Notes: a model not told the origin generated them from the sequence alone. A DNA stretch of 64,000 nucleotides from Burkholderia sp. BCC0506 (GCF_902833145.1 NZ_CADFEN010000014.1:62001-126000), one strand, 5' to 3'. Positions 16,501 to 25,407 are shown, counted from the first letter of the stretch. Translations and numbers: made by a program.

Positions 16501-17738
16501 GGCGCGAGCGCTTCGGTGCGGGCGGGCTCGTCGAGGCGCTGATCGCCGACGTGCGCGGCGAGACGCAGGTCGCGATGAAAACGGCCGACTTCAAGCTCGA
16601 GACGCTGCCCGCGCACCTGTTCATGAATTTCAAGGTGATCGACGAGCACGGCCGCCAGCTCGCGATGGGGCGCAATCTCGCGCAGCTTCGCCAGGAGCTG
16701 GGCGCGCAGGCGCAGCAGCAGTTCCAGAAGATCGCGGCGGCGTCGACGATCGCGACCGGCGGCGAAGCGGGTGCGGCCGATGCGCCGGTTCCGGCCGCCG
16801 CGCCGGGTTCGGCGGCGAAGGGCGGCAAGCCGGGCAAGGGCGCGGCGCCGCAGACGGCGGCCCCGGCGGAAACCGGCGCGACGGCGCTGTACGAGAACCT
16901 GACGACGTGGAATTTCGGCAAGCTGCCGGAGCTGCTGGAGATCCGCCGGCGCGGCCAGACGCTGTACGGCTATCCGGCGCTCGTCGACCGCGGCACCCAT
17001 TGCGACGTCGAGGTGTTCGATTCGCCGGAGGAGGCCGCGCGCATCCACCGGGCCGGCTTGCGGCGCCTCTTCGCGCTGCAGCTGAAGGAGCCGATCAAGT
17101 TTCTGGAGAAGAACCTGCCGGGCCTGCGCGAGATGGCGATGCAGTACATGTCGCTCGGCACGCAGGACGAGCTGCGCGACCAGTTGATCGACACGGCGCT
17201 CGACCGCGCGTGCCTGCAGGACCCGCTGCCCGACGACGACGCGAGCTTCCACGCGCGCCGCGACGAGGGCCGCAGCCGCCTGAACCTGCTCGCGCAGGAA
17301 ATCGCGCGGCTCGTCGGGCAGATCCTCGCCGAATACGCGGGCCTCGTGAAGAAGCTCGCGCAGGCGAAGCCGTTCGCGCAGGCCCATGCGGACCTGCAGC
17401 AGCAACTGGCCGCGCTGGTCGGCAAGCGCTTCGTGATCGACACGCCTTACGCGCAGCTTGCGCATTTCCCGCGCTACCTGAAAGGCATCGCGCTGCGGAT
17501 CGACAAGCTGAAGGCCGACCCGGCGCGCGACGCGAAGCAGTCGGCCGAGCTGCTGCCGCTCGTCCAGCAGTACCAGCGCGCGGTGTCGCAGCGCGGCGGC
17601 GTCGCCGATGCGCGGCTCGCGGAATTCCGCTGGCTGCTGGAGGAACTGCGAATTTCGCTGTTCGCGCAGGAACTGCGCACGCCGATGCCGGTCTCTGTCA
17701 AGCGTCTGCACAAGGTCTGGGAGTCGATGCAGCGCTAG
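13551..17738 (+). CDS. hrpA: ATP-dependent RNA helicase HrpA
   Basis: 1395 aa, somewhat longer than E. coli HrpA (about 1300). DEAH-box helicase acting on RNA and ribosomes in the cytoplasm. Order: a disordered basic N-terminus rich in Q/P/A/R (1-95); Walker A GETGSGKTT (about 123); DEAH in IIDEAHERSLN; SAT in LIVTSATIDA; TNVAETSLT; QRAGRCGR motif VI; then HA2 and the OB-fold; and a long HrpA-specific C-terminal domain. A low-complexity A/P/G/K linker of about 50 residues interrupts the C-terminal half (about 1060-1110). No ribosome site precedes the ATG; the -10 box position suggests a leaderless mRNA. Confidence 0.95.
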   Translation: MSNVSKSPAPTRANTPSAQHPDGAADAREQQGQPARQQQDKPAGKPAPAPRHDERRGDARQPAAKGAPQATGERAPRRERAPRAAVPPNPVPPITYPESLPVSGKRDEIARAIAGHQVVIVCGETGSGKTTQLPKICLDLGRGLGAGGTGLIGHTQPRRLAASSTGRRIAEELGTPFGEVVGYKVRFTDNLAPGASVKLMTDGILLAETQTDPLLKAYDTLIIDEAHERSLNIDFLLGYLKEILPRRPDLKLIVTSATIDADRFARHFGTDERPAPVIEVSGRLYPVEMRYRPVAEDRPAVKNAEGTGGRDRVKTAREAERDLMDAIVDAVDELCREGPGDVLVFLPGEREIREAAEALRKHHPPHTEILPLFARLSAADQDKVFKASNARRIVLATNVAETSLTVPGIRYVVDTGLARVKRYSYRNKVEQLQVESISQAAANQRAGRCGRVADGVCIRLYEESDYQARARFTDPEILRSSLASVILRMKSLHLTAIESFPFLEPPPGRAIADGYQLLNELGAVDDDNALTPLGRELARLPLDPRVGRMILAARDQQSLREVLIIASALSVQDPRDRPIEAQEQADQAHRRFADERSEFLQWLKIWAWFEEAVAHKKSNRQLIDACRQNFLSHLRLREWRDVHSQLLTVVREHGWRLNEVEATYEQIHLALLTGLLGNLGMKADDDPHYLGARGIKFYLWPGSALAKKAGRWVMAAELVETSRLYARCLAKIEPEWVEKIGAHLLKKSLSEPHWEKRPAQVSAFERATLYGLPIYHRRRVAFGKQDPARARELFIRGALVEGEFDTKLAFFAHNRKLLADIEQLEHKSRRQDVLVDDELIYAYYDQAIPEGIHTGAAFERWYRDEVKKAGQPEDKLRLLYLSRDDLMRHEAAGVTTDLFPKRATMAGVEMALTYHFEPGTPRDGVTLAVPLFALNQVDARRCEWLVPGMLKEKVQLLLKSLPQKLRRHCVPLPEYAAGFVERMGRERFGAGGLVEALIADVRGETQVAMKTADFKLETLPAHLFMNFKVIDEHGRQLAMGRNLAQLRQELGAQAQQQFQKIAAASTIATGGEAGAADAPVPAAAPGSAAKGGKPGKGAAPQTAAPAETGATALYENLTTWNFGKLPELLEIRRRGQTLYGYPALVDRGTHCDVEVFDSPEEAARIHRAGLRRLFALQLKEPIKFLEKNLPGLREMAMQYMSLGTQDELRDQLIDTALDRACLQDPLPDDDASFHARRDEGRSRLNLLAQEIARLVGQILAEYAGLVKKLAQAKPFAQAHADLQQQLAALVGKRFVIDTPYAQLAHFPRYLKGIALRIDKLKADPARDAKQSAELLPLVQQYQRAVSQRGGVADARLAEFRWLLEELRISLFAQELRTPMPVSVKRLHKVWESMQR

Positions 17739-17790
17739 CGCGACATCGATCGGCCGGGCTCGCACCGGCGGCCGGTTCGGTCCTGCACCG

Positions 17791-17835
17791 CGCCGCCTGC
17801 CGCGGCGGCTCGTTCGGCCGCCGCGGCAGGCGGCG
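17791..17835. terminator. 19-bp perfect hairpin downstream of hrpA
   Basis: Arm 17791-17809 pairs without mismatch with 17817-17835 around a 7-base loop (TCGTTCG). It is extremely GC-rich and lacks a U-tract, so it may act as a 3'-end stabiliser or a weak terminator after hrpA rather than a classical intrinsic terminator. Confidence 0.5.
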
Positions 17836-17918
17836 AAGCGGCGCGATACCGGCATGGGTCAACCGGAGGGGCCCGCCGAACGTTCTACAATGACTGCTGT
17901 TCCACGACGTGAGTCTTC

Positions 17919-18908
17919 ATGCGCACTTTCCTTTCCCTCGGCCGCACGCTCGCGCTGGCCGCCGCCGTCCTGGCGCCCGCCGCACACGCGAATAACGTGA
18001 TCGTTCTCAATTCGGCCGAAGCGACGCTTTCCCTGATCGACCAGCAGACCCGCGAAGTCGTTTCCACGATGCCGACCGGCAAGGAACCGCACCATTTGAT
18101 GGCGACGCCCGACAACGCGTCGCTGATCGTCGCAAATTCGGTCTCGAACAGCCTGATGTTCCTCGATCCGAAGACGGGCAAGCTGCAACGCACCGTCGAA
18201 GGGATCGACGATCCGTACCAGCTCGGCTTCTCGCCCGATCGCAAGTGGTTCGCGGCGGCCGGCCTGCGGCTCGACCGCGTCGACATCTACGGCTACGACG
18301 GCCGCGACCTGAAACTCGTGAAGCGCGTGCCGCTCGCGGTGATGCCGAGCCACCTCGCGTTCACGAAGGACAGCAAGACGCTGCTCGTGTCGCTGCAGGT
18401 GTCCGGCGAGATCGCGGCGATCGATCTGCCGACGCAGACGGTCAAGTGGAAGATGAAGGTCGGCAAGGTGCCGGCCGGCCTGTGGCTCACGCCGGACGAC
18501 AAGTTCCTGCTCGTCGGGATGACCGGCGCGGATTACGTCGCGGTCGTCGACTGGCGCAACCAGAAGGTCGTCAAGCAGATCTACACGGGCAAGGGCGCGC
18601 ACAACTTCCGCTCGCTCGCCGACGGCACGCACGTCGCGGTGACGAACCGCGTCGCGAATACCATCAGCATCATCGACGAGAACACGCTCACCAACGTCGG
18701 CGACATCACCGGCCTGCTGCCGGGCCCCGACGACATGGAGCTGTCCGCCGACAAGAAGACGCTGTGGGTGACGTTCCGCTTCGCGAAGAAGGTTGGGATC
18801 ATCGACCTGGCCTCGCGCAAGCTGGTGCAGACGATCGCCGTCGGCCGCTCGCCGCACGGCATCTACTTCTACGACCGCGCGCCGTGGAAGGCGGCGAACG
18901 GCGCGTGA
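17919..18908 (+). CDS. Secreted YVTN-type beta-propeller protein
   Basis: 329 aa. A cleavable signal peptide is visible (MRTFLSLGRTLALAAAVLAPAAHA, cleavage after AHA at 24). The rest consists of repeated ~40-residue units of the YVTN/surface-layer propeller type, with recurring pieces such as VVSTMPTGKEPHHLMATPD, VKRVPLAVMPSHLAFTKD, VGKVPAGLWLTPDD and QTIAVGRSPHGIYF. About seven blades fit. It is probably periplasmic, with a scaffold or binding role. The following desaturase-like gene starts 16 bases later, so the two form an operon. Function unknown. Confidence 0.85.
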   Translation: MRTFLSLGRTLALAAAVLAPAAHANNVIVLNSAEATLSLIDQQTREVVSTMPTGKEPHHLMATPDNASLIVANSVSNSLMFLDPKTGKLQRTVEGIDDPYQLGFSPDRKWFAAAGLRLDRVDIYGYDGRDLKLVKRVPLAVMPSHLAFTKDSKTLLVSLQVSGEIAAIDLPTQTVKWKMKVGKVPAGLWLTPDDKFLLVGMTGADYVAVVDWRNQKVVKQIYTGKGAHNFRSLADGTHVAVTNRVANTISIIDENTLTNVGDITGLLPGPDDMELSADKKTLWVTFRFAKKVGIIDLASRKLVQTIAVGRSPHGIYFYDRAPWKAANGA

Positions 18909-18924
18909 CGCGCGGAGGCGAACG

Positions 18925-19899
18925 ATGCTGCACCTGATCGATGCGTTCGTGTCGGACATCCAGACCTGGCTGTACGTCGACGTCGTGCAGCCGCTCCTCT
19001 TCAAGTTCAACCTGATGGACTATGACGAGGACACCTACGACGCGCTGTACTGGGTGATCATCGGCGCGCTGCAGATGGTGCTGATGTTCGCGCTGCTGCG
19101 CCCGCTCGAGGCGCTGCTGCCGGTCGAGCGCTGGAAGAACCGCCGCGCGGTGCGCGTCGACGTGATCTACACGGCGATCTCGAAGCTCGGCATCTACACG
19201 CTGTTCTTCTTCTTCGCGCTGCAGCCGGTGTTCGACAGCTTCCAGGCGTGGCTGCGCCTGCACGGCGTCGCGAACGTCAACCTCGACTATCTGTGGCCGG
19301 GCGTGACCTCGCAGCCGATCGTCGCGTTCGCGATCTACCTCGTGGTGCTCGACTTCGCCGGCTACTGGTATCACCGCTGGCAGCACAAGTTCGGCATCTG
19401 GTGGGAGCTGCACGCGGTCCATCACAGCCAGCGGCAGATGTCGCTGTGGTGCGACGACCGCAACCACCTGCTCGACGACGTGCTCCAGTCGTGCTTCTTC
19501 GCGGCGATCGCGCTCGTGATCGGCGTGACGCCGTCGCAGTTCGTCGTGCTCACCGCGGTCACGAACTTCCTGCAGAGCATCCAGCATACGAATGCGCGGC
19601 TGTCGTACGGCCGCATCGGCGAGCGCCTGCTCGTCAGCCCGATCTTCCATCGCCGGCACCATGCGGTCGGCTACGGCCACGAAGGCACCAAGTACGGCTG
19701 CAACTTCGGCGTGCTGTTCCCGTGGTGGGACATGATGTTCGGCACCGCGTCGTGGAACCGCACGGTCGAGCCGACCGGCATCCGCGAGCAGGTCGAGGGC
19801 GTGTCCTACGGCGACGGCTTCTGGTCGCAGCACGGCCTGGCGTTCGTGCGGATCTTCCGGCGCCTGTTCCCCGCGAAGCGCGGCGCGGCGTCGGCCTGA
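18925..19899 (+). CDS. Sterol desaturase / fatty acid hydroxylase family membrane protein
   Basis: 324 aa. Di-iron membrane oxygenase family. Histidine boxes are visible: HRWQH, HAVHH, and FHRRHHAVGYG. Four or so hydrophobic helices precede and surround them. The start at 18925 is preferred because GGAGG (18914-18918) lies just upstream; the open frame extends earlier into the propeller gene. Likely hydroxylates or desaturates a membrane lipid. It is cotranscribed with the propeller protein. Substrate unknown. Confidence 0.87.
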   Translation: MLHLIDAFVSDIQTWLYVDVVQPLLFKFNLMDYDEDTYDALYWVIIGALQMVLMFALLRPLEALLPVERWKNRRAVRVDVIYTAISKLGIYTLFFFFALQPVFDSFQAWLRLHGVANVNLDYLWPGVTSQPIVAFAIYLVVLDFAGYWYHRWQHKFGIWWELHAVHHSQRQMSLWCDDRNHLLDDVLQSCFFAAIALVIGVTPSQFVVLTAVTNFLQSIQHTNARLSYGRIGERLLVSPIFHRRHHAVGYGHEGTKYGCNFGVLFPWWDMMFGTASWNRTVEPTGIREQVEGVSYGDGFWSQHGLAFVRIFRRLFPAKRGAASA

Positions 19900-19934
19900 T
19901 CCCTGTCCAGCCTTTCTCCCGTTGAACGGCGCTC

Positions 19935-19980
19935 CCACGCGGCCCGCATGTGCTTTGGCGCATGCGGGCCGCGTGGTTTA
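19935..19980 (+). terminator. Intrinsic terminator after the desaturase gene
   Basis: A 16-bp perfect stem (19935-19950 with 19961-19976), extendable by three inner pairs to a TTTG loop, followed by TTTATCCTTT. Confidence 0.75.
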
Positions 19981-20025
19981 TCCTTTCCCCGTTTTTCCCC
20001 GTCAATCCAGATTCCATAGGCTCGC

Positions 20026-20853
20026 ATGAACGACCTGCTGCGTTCCTTCGTCCGGGCGCTCGCCAGCGCGCTGCACCCGCGCATGCTGTGGCTCACCCTG
20101 ATGCCGTTCGTCGTCTCCGCGCTGCTGTGGGGCGCCGTGCTGTGGTTCTCGTGGCAGACGCTGCTGGACCTCGCGCGCGGCGCGCTCGACGGCTTCGTGC
20201 TGACCGCCGCGCTGTATCGCGCATTCGATGCGATCGGCATGTCGCAACTGCATGCGGTGGTCGCGCCGTTCGTGGTCGTGTCGCTCGCGATCCCGCTGAT
20301 CGTGCTGACCGTGCTGCTGCTGATCGCGACGATCTCGATGCCGGTCGTGATCAAGCACCTGTCGAACCGGCAGTTCGCGGCGCTCGAGCCGAAGCGGGGC
20401 GGCACCTTCTTCGGCAGCGTGGTCAATTCGCTCGGCGCGGCGATCGTCGGCGTCGTGCTGCTCGTCGTCACGATCCCGCTGTGGCTGATTCCGCCGTTCT
20501 TCGCGCTGCTGCCGCCGGTGATCTGGGGCTGGCTCACGTACCGCGTGATGACCTACGACGCGCTCGCGCTGCACGCGAGCCGCGACGAGCGCCGCGCGCT
20601 CGTGCGCCGGCACCGCTGGCCGCTGATCGGCATCGGCGTCGCGACCGGGCTGCTCGGCACCGTGCCGACCTTCGTGTGGGTGTCGTCGGTCTGGATGATG
20701 GTGCTGTTTCCGTTCGTCGCGGCCGCCATGATCTGGGTTTACGCTTTCATCCTCGTCTTCTCGGCGCTGTGGTTCGGGCACTATTGCCTGCGCGCGCTGG
20801 AAGACCTGCGCGCGCGTGCGCGCGCCACCGCAATCGACATGGGGCAGGCATGA
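20026..20853 (+). CDS. EI24 (CysZ-like) domain membrane protein
   Basis: 275 aa integral inner-membrane protein with about six to seven hydrophobic segments. The segments at 20-45, 80-115, 140-175 and 205-250 are the clearest. It resembles the EI24/CysZ family (Etoposide-induced 2.4 domain; CysZ is a sulfate channel). Whether this member carries sulfate is unknown. It overlaps the following cinA-like gene by four bases (ATGA). Confidence 0.8.
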   Translation: MNDLLRSFVRALASALHPRMLWLTLMPFVVSALLWGAVLWFSWQTLLDLARGALDGFVLTAALYRAFDAIGMSQLHAVVAPFVVVSLAIPLIVLTVLLLIATISMPVVIKHLSNRQFAALEPKRGGTFFGSVVNSLGAAIVGVVLLVVTIPLWLIPPFFALLPPVIWGWLTYRVMTYDALALHASRDERRALVRRHRWPLIGIGVATGLLGTVPTFVWVSSVWMMVLFPFVAAAMIWVYAFILVFSALWFGHYCLRALEDLRARARATAIDMGQA

Positions 20854-21665
20854 GCATCGGCATCATCATCATCGGCGACGAAATCCTTTCGGGACGCCGG
20901 CAGGACAAGCATCTGGCGAAGGTCATCGAGCTGCTCGGCGCGCGCGGCCTCGCGCTCGACTGGGCCGAATACGTCGGCGACGATCCGGCACGCATCACCG
21001 CGACGCTTGCGCGCGCGATCGCGTCGGGCGACATCGTGTTCTCGACGGGCGGGATCGGCGCGACGCCGGACGACCATACGCGCCAGTGCGCGGCCGCCGC
21101 GCTCGGCGTGCCGCTCGAGCTGCATCCGGAGGCGAAGGCGCTGATTTCCGAGCGCATTCGCGAGACGCACGCCGATCCGGCCACGCCGGTCGACTTCGAA
21201 TCGCCGGAGAACCGGCATCGCTTCAACATGGGCGTGTTCCCGGCGGGCGCGACGATCATTCCGAACGGCTACAACCGGATTCCCGGCTTCTCGGTCGGCG
21301 ATCTGCATTTCGTGCCCGGCTTTCCGGTGATGGCGTGGCCGATGATCGAATGGGTGCTCGATACGAAGTACGCGCACCTGCACCACGCGACGCCGCATGC
21401 CGAGCGCTCGCTGTACGTGTTCGAGCTGCCGGAATCGACGCTCACGCCGCTGATGGAAAAGATCGAGCGCGATTTTCCCGGCGTGCGCGTGTTCAGCCTG
21501 CCGAGCGTCGGCGACGCGGAGCGCGGCGGCATCTACGCGCGCCGTCACATCGATCTCGGCGTGAAGGGCGAGCCGGAGGCGGTCGCGGCCGCGTTCGTGA
21601 AACTGCGCGAAGGCGTGCACCTGCTCGGCGGCGACGTCGTCGAGCCCGATACGCCGCGCGGCTGA
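20850..21665 (+). CDS. CinA-like molybdopterin-binding-domain protein
   Basis: 271 aa. The N-terminal two thirds form a MoCF/CinA N-terminal domain ([25 protein letters not shown], then [18 protein letters not shown]), a signature of the competence/damage-inducible CinA family. The C-terminal nicotinamide-nucleotide deamidase (PncC) domain of full-length CinA is absent, so this is the short form. In CinA the N-terminal domain has ADP-ribose pyrophosphatase activity (established for some members). The start overlaps the EI24 gene stop, so the two are translationally coupled. Confidence 0.87.
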   Translation: MSIGIIIIGDEILSGRRQDKHLAKVIELLGARGLALDWAEYVGDDPARITATLARAIASGDIVFSTGGIGATPDDHTRQCAAAALGVPLELHPEAKALISERIRETHADPATPVDFESPENRHRFNMGVFPAGATIIPNGYNRIPGFSVGDLHFVPGFPVMAWPMIEWVLDTKYAHLHHATPHAERSLYVFELPESTLTPLMEKIERDFPGVRVFSLPSVGDAERGGIYARRHIDLGVKGEPEAVAAAFVKLREGVHLLGGDVVEPDTPRG

Positions 21666-21694
21666 GCGGCCTGCCACGCGCCGCTCCAAAAGCA

Positions 21695-21717
21695 ACGGGC
21701 CGCGCAATGCGGCCCGT
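21695..21717. terminator. Hairpin between convergent cinA-like and rhodanese genes
   Basis: ACGGGCCGC, loop GCAAT, GCGGCCCGT: a perfect 9-bp stem between two converging genes. It is flanked by AAAAG upstream but has a poor U-tract downstream; a weak bidirectional terminator is likely. Confidence 0.5.
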
Positions 21718-21780
21718 CATCGGCATGTCATCGCCCGGCTCGACGATGAGGCTGTCGCAGCCGGCGTGCGCGGCGCGCCG

Positions 21781-22245
21781 TCAGGCGCCGATCCACGGCA
21801 GTTTGCGGAAGCACCAGCCGTCGACCGTCTTGCGGTGGCCTTCGGCGTCCTTCGCGCCTTCGAAGCCTTCGAGCAGGTCGAACGCCTTCGTGTAGCCGGC
21901 CTGCGCGGACGCGACCGCGGCGAGCTTCGAGCGCGCGGCGCTGCGGCACAGGAACAGGATGGGCGTATCGGGCGGGAGCGCTGCCTTCAGTTCGTTGACG
22001 AATTCGGCGTTCGGCACGCCGCCCGGGTAGCGCGTCCATTCGACGTGCAGGTACTGGCCGTCGCCGACGAGCGGGCGGCCGACCCAGTCGAGTTCGGCGC
22101 GCGTGCGCACGTCGACGAGGCGCGCCGACGGGTCGAGCTGCAGCAGTTCGAATGCCTCGACCGGCAGCAGTGCGCCGGCGTAGTCGAGCGCGCCTTGGGC
22201 GCGGCGTTCGTCGGCCTTCGCGTAAAGCTGATCCAGCGTACTCAT
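21781..22245 (-). CDS. Rhodanese-like domain protein
   Basis: 154 aa single-domain rhodanese. The [10 protein letters not shown] segment (about 43-52) and the active-site loop [12 protein letters not shown] with Cys100 are clear; the Cys carries persulfide in sulfurtransferases. The loop CRSAAR is of the six-residue sulfurtransferase type. Cytoplasmic, with no signal peptide. GGGAG lies upstream of the ATG. It is divergent from the glnA promoter region. The sulfur acceptor is unknown. Confidence 0.88.
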   Translation of the reverse strand: MSTLDQLYAKADERRAQGALDYAGALLPVEAFELLQLDPSARLVDVRTRAELDWVGRPLVGDGQYLHVEWTRYPGGVPNAEFVNELKAALPPDTPILFLCRSAARSKLAAVASAQAGYTKAFDLLEGFEGAKDAEGHRKTVDGWCFRKLPWIGA

Positions 22246-22337
22246 GGCAGGGAGTCTCCGTATCGGTCAAACGAGCATTCTAGCGCGCCGCCGCGGCACG
22301 GACGTCCGCATGCGGCACGGCGCGCGTCGTACACGCG

Positions 22338-22354
22338 CTCACCAAAACGGTGCA
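22338..22354. promoter_or_regulatory. NtrC binding site (distal) of glnA
   Basis: CTCACC-AAAAC-GGTGCA matches the NtrC dyad (TGCACC-N5-GGTGCA) at 10 of 12 arm positions. It is centred 70 bp upstream of the stronger site at 22408-22424, close to an integral number of helical turns. Confidence 0.6.
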
Positions 22355-22407
22355 GAATGGTGCGAATGCACCGAAATGATTCGCTCGATGCGGCGGGTCG
22401 GGGAGAT

Positions 22408-22424
22408 TGCACCATGACGGTGCT
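22408..22424. promoter_or_regulatory. NtrC binding site (proximal) of glnA
   Basis: TGCACC-ATGAC-GGTGCT, nearly identical to the strong NtrC enhancer of enteric glnA. It lies about 130 bp upstream of the expected sigma54 transcription start, the usual enhancer distance. Confidence 0.8.
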
Positions 22425-22522
22425 TTCGGGGCAGGACCGACGGCGCGCGAAGCCCCGGAATCGCGCAGCGCGGCCCTGTCGTGGCGAGCCCCGGCGCGAT
22501 TCGCGCCGATCCTGCGTAAAGG

Positions 22523-22538
22523 TGGCACGGAAGCTGCT
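22523..22538 (+). promoter_or_regulatory. Sigma54 promoter of glnA
   Basis: TGGCACGGAAGCTGCT has the invariant GG (-24) and GC (-12) with exactly ten bases between. The expected start is near 22549, giving a leader of about 100 nt before glnA. Confidence 0.8.
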
Positions 22539-22650
22539 ATATAGAATTCGGTCGAATCGGGGCGCGCTGCGCCAAAGCAAGACCCCGGTCAGCTCGATAA
22601 ACGAGGCGGTTTCCCAGTCCGCCGGAATTGTTCAATCAGGAGAAGAGGTT

Positions 22651-24066
22651 ATGAGTAAAACCGTCGCCGACGTCATGCAGCTCGTGAAGGACGAGGACGT
22701 CAAGTTTGTCGATTTCCGCTTCACGGATACGCGCGGCAAGGAGCAGCACGTGTCGGTGCCGGTTTCGGCGTTTGACGAAGACAAGTTCGAAAGCGGTCAT
22801 GCATTCGACGGTTCGTCGATCGCGGGCTGGAAGGGCATCGAGGCGTCGGACATGCTGCTCATGCCGGACCCGAACGCCGCCTTCGTCGACCCGTTCTACG
22901 AAGAGTCGACCCTCGTGCTGACCTGCGACGTGGTCGAGCCGGCCGACGGCAAGGGCTACGAGCGCGATCCGCGTTCGCTCGCGAAGCGCGGCGAAGCGTA
23001 CCTGAAGAGCACGGGCATCGGCGACACGGCCTACTTCGGTCCGGAACCGGAATTCTTCATTTTCGACTCGGTCCAGTGGAACACGGACATGTCGGGCTGC
23101 TTCGTGAAGATCAACTCGGAAGAAGCACCGTGGTCGGCAGGCAAGGAGTTCGAAGGCGGCAACACGGGCCACCGTCCGGGCACGAAGGGCGGCTACTTCC
23201 CGGTCGCGCCGGTCGACACGTTCCAGGACATGCGTTCGGAAATGTGCCTGCTGCTCGAACAGCTCGGCATCCCGGTCGAAGTGCACCACCACGAAGTGGC
23301 GGGCCAGGGCCAGAACGAAATCGGCACGAAGTTCTCGACGCTCGTGCAGCGCGCCGACTGGACGCAATGGTCGAAGTACATCATCCACAACGTCGCGCAC
23401 TCGTACGGCAAGACGGCGACGTTCATGCCGAAGCCGGTCGTCGGCGACAACGGTTCGGGCATGCACGTTCACCAGTCGATCTGGAAGGACGGCCAGAACC
23501 TGTTCGCGGGCAACGGCTACGCCGGCCTGTCGGAACTGGCGCTGTTCTACATCGGCGGCATCATCAAGCACGCCCGTGCACTGAACGCGATCACGAACCC
23601 GACGACGAACTCGTACAAGCGTCTGGTCCCGCACTTCGAGGCACCGGTGAAGCTCGCTTACTCGGCGCGCAACCGTTCGGCATCGATCCGCATTCCGCAC
23701 GTGTCGAACCCGAAGGGCCGCCGTATCGAAACGCGCTTCCCGGATCCGATGGCGAACCCGTACCTGTGCTTCACGGCGCTGATGATGGCCGGCCTCGACG
23801 GGATCCAGAACAAGATCCATCCGGGCGAAGCAGCGGACAAGAACCTGTACGACCTGCCGCCGGAAGAGGATGCAAAGATCCCGACCGTGTGCGCGGGCCT
23901 CGACCAGGCACTGGAAGCACTCGACAAGGATCGCGAGTTCCTGACGCGCGGCGGCGTGTTCACGGACGGCATGATCGATGCGTACCTCGCGCTGAAGGAG
24001 CAGGAGCTGGCGAAGTTCCGCATGACGACGCACCCGATCGAGTTCGAGATGTACTACTCGCTCTAA
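22651..24066 (+). CDS. glnA: Glutamine synthetase, type I
   Basis: 471 aa, the usual GSI length. ATP-dependent condensation of ammonia with glutamate, the main nitrogen-assimilation step. Typical segments: [45 protein letters not shown] (metal ligands), [22 protein letters not shown], and NRSASIRIP. Tyr400 in NLYDLPPE aligns with the tyrosine adenylylated by GlnE, so covalent regulation is expected. CAGGAGAAGAGG precedes the ATG. Transcription is driven by the sigma54 promoter with two upstream NtrC sites, and ntrB-ntrC follow. Confidence 0.97.
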   Translation: MSKTVADVMQLVKDEDVKFVDFRFTDTRGKEQHVSVPVSAFDEDKFESGHAFDGSSIAGWKGIEASDMLLMPDPNAAFVDPFYEESTLVLTCDVVEPADGKGYERDPRSLAKRGEAYLKSTGIGDTAYFGPEPEFFIFDSVQWNTDMSGCFVKINSEEAPWSAGKEFEGGNTGHRPGTKGGYFPVAPVDTFQDMRSEMCLLLEQLGIPVEVHHHEVAGQGQNEIGTKFSTLVQRADWTQWSKYIIHNVAHSYGKTATFMPKPVVGDNGSGMHVHQSIWKDGQNLFAGNGYAGLSELALFYIGGIIKHARALNAITNPTTNSYKRLVPHFEAPVKLAYSARNRSASIRIPHVSNPKGRRIETRFPDPMANPYLCFTALMMAGLDGIQNKIHPGEAADKNLYDLPPEEDAKIPTVCAGLDQALEALDKDREFLTRGGVFTDGMIDAYLALKEQELAKFRMTTHPIEFEMYYSL

Positions 24067-24149
24067 TCGGCGATGGCGCTTCGATTCAGCGCCGTCATGC
24101 CGGTTCGTTCCCGTCGCGCGGCTTGCGGCGGGAGCGGCGGAGTCTGAAA

Positions 24150-24177
24150 GGGGACGGCGTCCGGCCGTCCCTTTTTT
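24150..24177 (+). terminator. Terminator between glnA and ntrB
   Basis: GGGACGGC, loop GTCCG, GCCGTCCC, then TTTTTT (24072 region offset: T-run at 24172-24177). It limits readthrough so that glnA is made in excess over the regulators. Confidence 0.85.
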
Positions 24178-24227
24178 GTTCCGACGATTTTCATTTTCTG
24201 GCCCGGTGAGGCGCGACAAGCACGCAG

Positions 24228-25370
24228 ATGGTTCTGAAGAATCTGATCAAGGCGAAAACGGGGCAGCCCGAACGACTGACGGACGACGAGCGGCTCGCGC
24301 GCTCCGGTCTGCTGGCGGGGCTCGAAGCGCTGCCGACGGTCGTGCTCGTGCTCGACCGCAAGACGCTGCGGGTGGCGTTCGCGAACCCGTCGGCGGAGGC
24401 GATGCTCGACATCTCGCGGCGGCAGCTCGCGCAGCGGCCGTGGGGCGAGATTTTCCCGAACGCGAACGAGCTCGCGTCGACGATCACCGCGATCGGCCAG
24501 GAGCGCTTTCACGCGACGCATCTCGATACCGTGCTCGACCGGCCCGGCCGCGAACCGCTGCATGTGCACGCGATCGTCGGCTTCCTCGAGAGCGCGCCCG
24601 ATTTCGTGCTCGTCGAGCTGTTCGAGAACGAACGGCAGTCGCGCACCGATCGGGAGGAGCGCATCCACGACCTGACCGCGGTCAACAAGCAACTGATCCG
24701 CAACCTCGCGCACGAGATCAAGAACCCGCTCGGCGGCATTCGCGGCGCAGCCCAGCTGCTCGAATTCGAGCTGGGCGAGCGCGAGCGCGGCGAGTTGCGC
24801 GAATACACGCAGGTGATCATCAAGGAGTCCGACCGCCTGCAGACGCTCGTCGACCGGTTGCTGGAGCCGCATCGGCATCCGCACATCGTCGGCGACGTGA
24901 ACATTCATGAAGTGTGCGAACGCGTGCGCGCGGTGATGCTCGCGGAATTCCCGCGCGGGCTCACGATCGAGCGCGACTACGACGTGAGCGTGCCGGACCT
25001 GCGCGGCGACAAGGAGCAGTTGATCCAGGCGCTGCTGAACATCGTGCGCAACGCCGCGCAGGCGCTGCGCGAACGGATCGCGCAGGGCGACGCGAAGATC
25101 GAGCTGCGCACGCGCATCGCGCGCAAGGTGACGATCGCGAAGCGCCTGTACCGGCTGGCACTGGACTTGCACGTGATCGACAACGGGCCCGGCATTCCGG
25201 AAGAGATCCGCGACCGGATTTTCTATCCGCTCGTGTCGGGACGCGACGACGGCAGCGGCCTCGGCCTCACGCTCGCGCAGACGTTCGTGCAGCAGCACGA
25301 CGGGATGATCGAGGTCGAGAGCCGGCCCGGACGTACCGAATTTCAGATTCTGCTGCCGCTCGACCATTGA
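24228..25370 (+). CDS. glnL: Nitrogen regulation sensor histidine kinase NtrB
   Basis: 380 aa cytoplasmic kinase with no transmembrane segment. An N-terminal PAS domain covers about 25-120. The dimerisation/phosphoacceptor helix contains the H-box NLAHEIKNPLGGIRGAAQLLEFE (phosphorylated His). The ATPase domain follows, with the N-box LLNIVRNAAQALRE, IDNGPGIP and GLGLTLAQTFVQQH. Controlled by the PII protein, it phosphorylates NtrC under nitrogen limitation. It sits between glnA and ntrC as in other proteobacteria. Confidence 0.95.
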   Translation: MVLKNLIKAKTGQPERLTDDERLARSGLLAGLEALPTVVLVLDRKTLRVAFANPSAEAMLDISRRQLAQRPWGEIFPNANELASTITAIGQERFHATHLDTVLDRPGREPLHVHAIVGFLESAPDFVLVELFENERQSRTDREERIHDLTAVNKQLIRNLAHEIKNPLGGIRGAAQLLEFELGERERGELREYTQVIIKESDRLQTLVDRLLEPHRHPHIVGDVNIHEVCERVRAVMLAEFPRGLTIERDYDVSVPDLRGDKEQLIQALLNIVRNAAQALRERIAQGDAKIELRTRIARKVTIAKRLYRLALDLHVIDNGPGIPEEIRDRIFYPLVSGRDDGSGLGLTLAQTFVQQHDGMIEVESRPGRTEFQILLPLDH

Positions 25371-25407
25371 GCGGCGACATTGCGATTGACCCATACCTGA
25401 CCGACCT

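Noticed and set aside
13536-17855. A 1439-aa open frame antisense to hrpA
   Set aside because: Its sequence is Arg/His/Ala-rich low-quality protein typical of the complement of a GC-rich gene. The plus strand encodes an unmistakable helicase across the same span.
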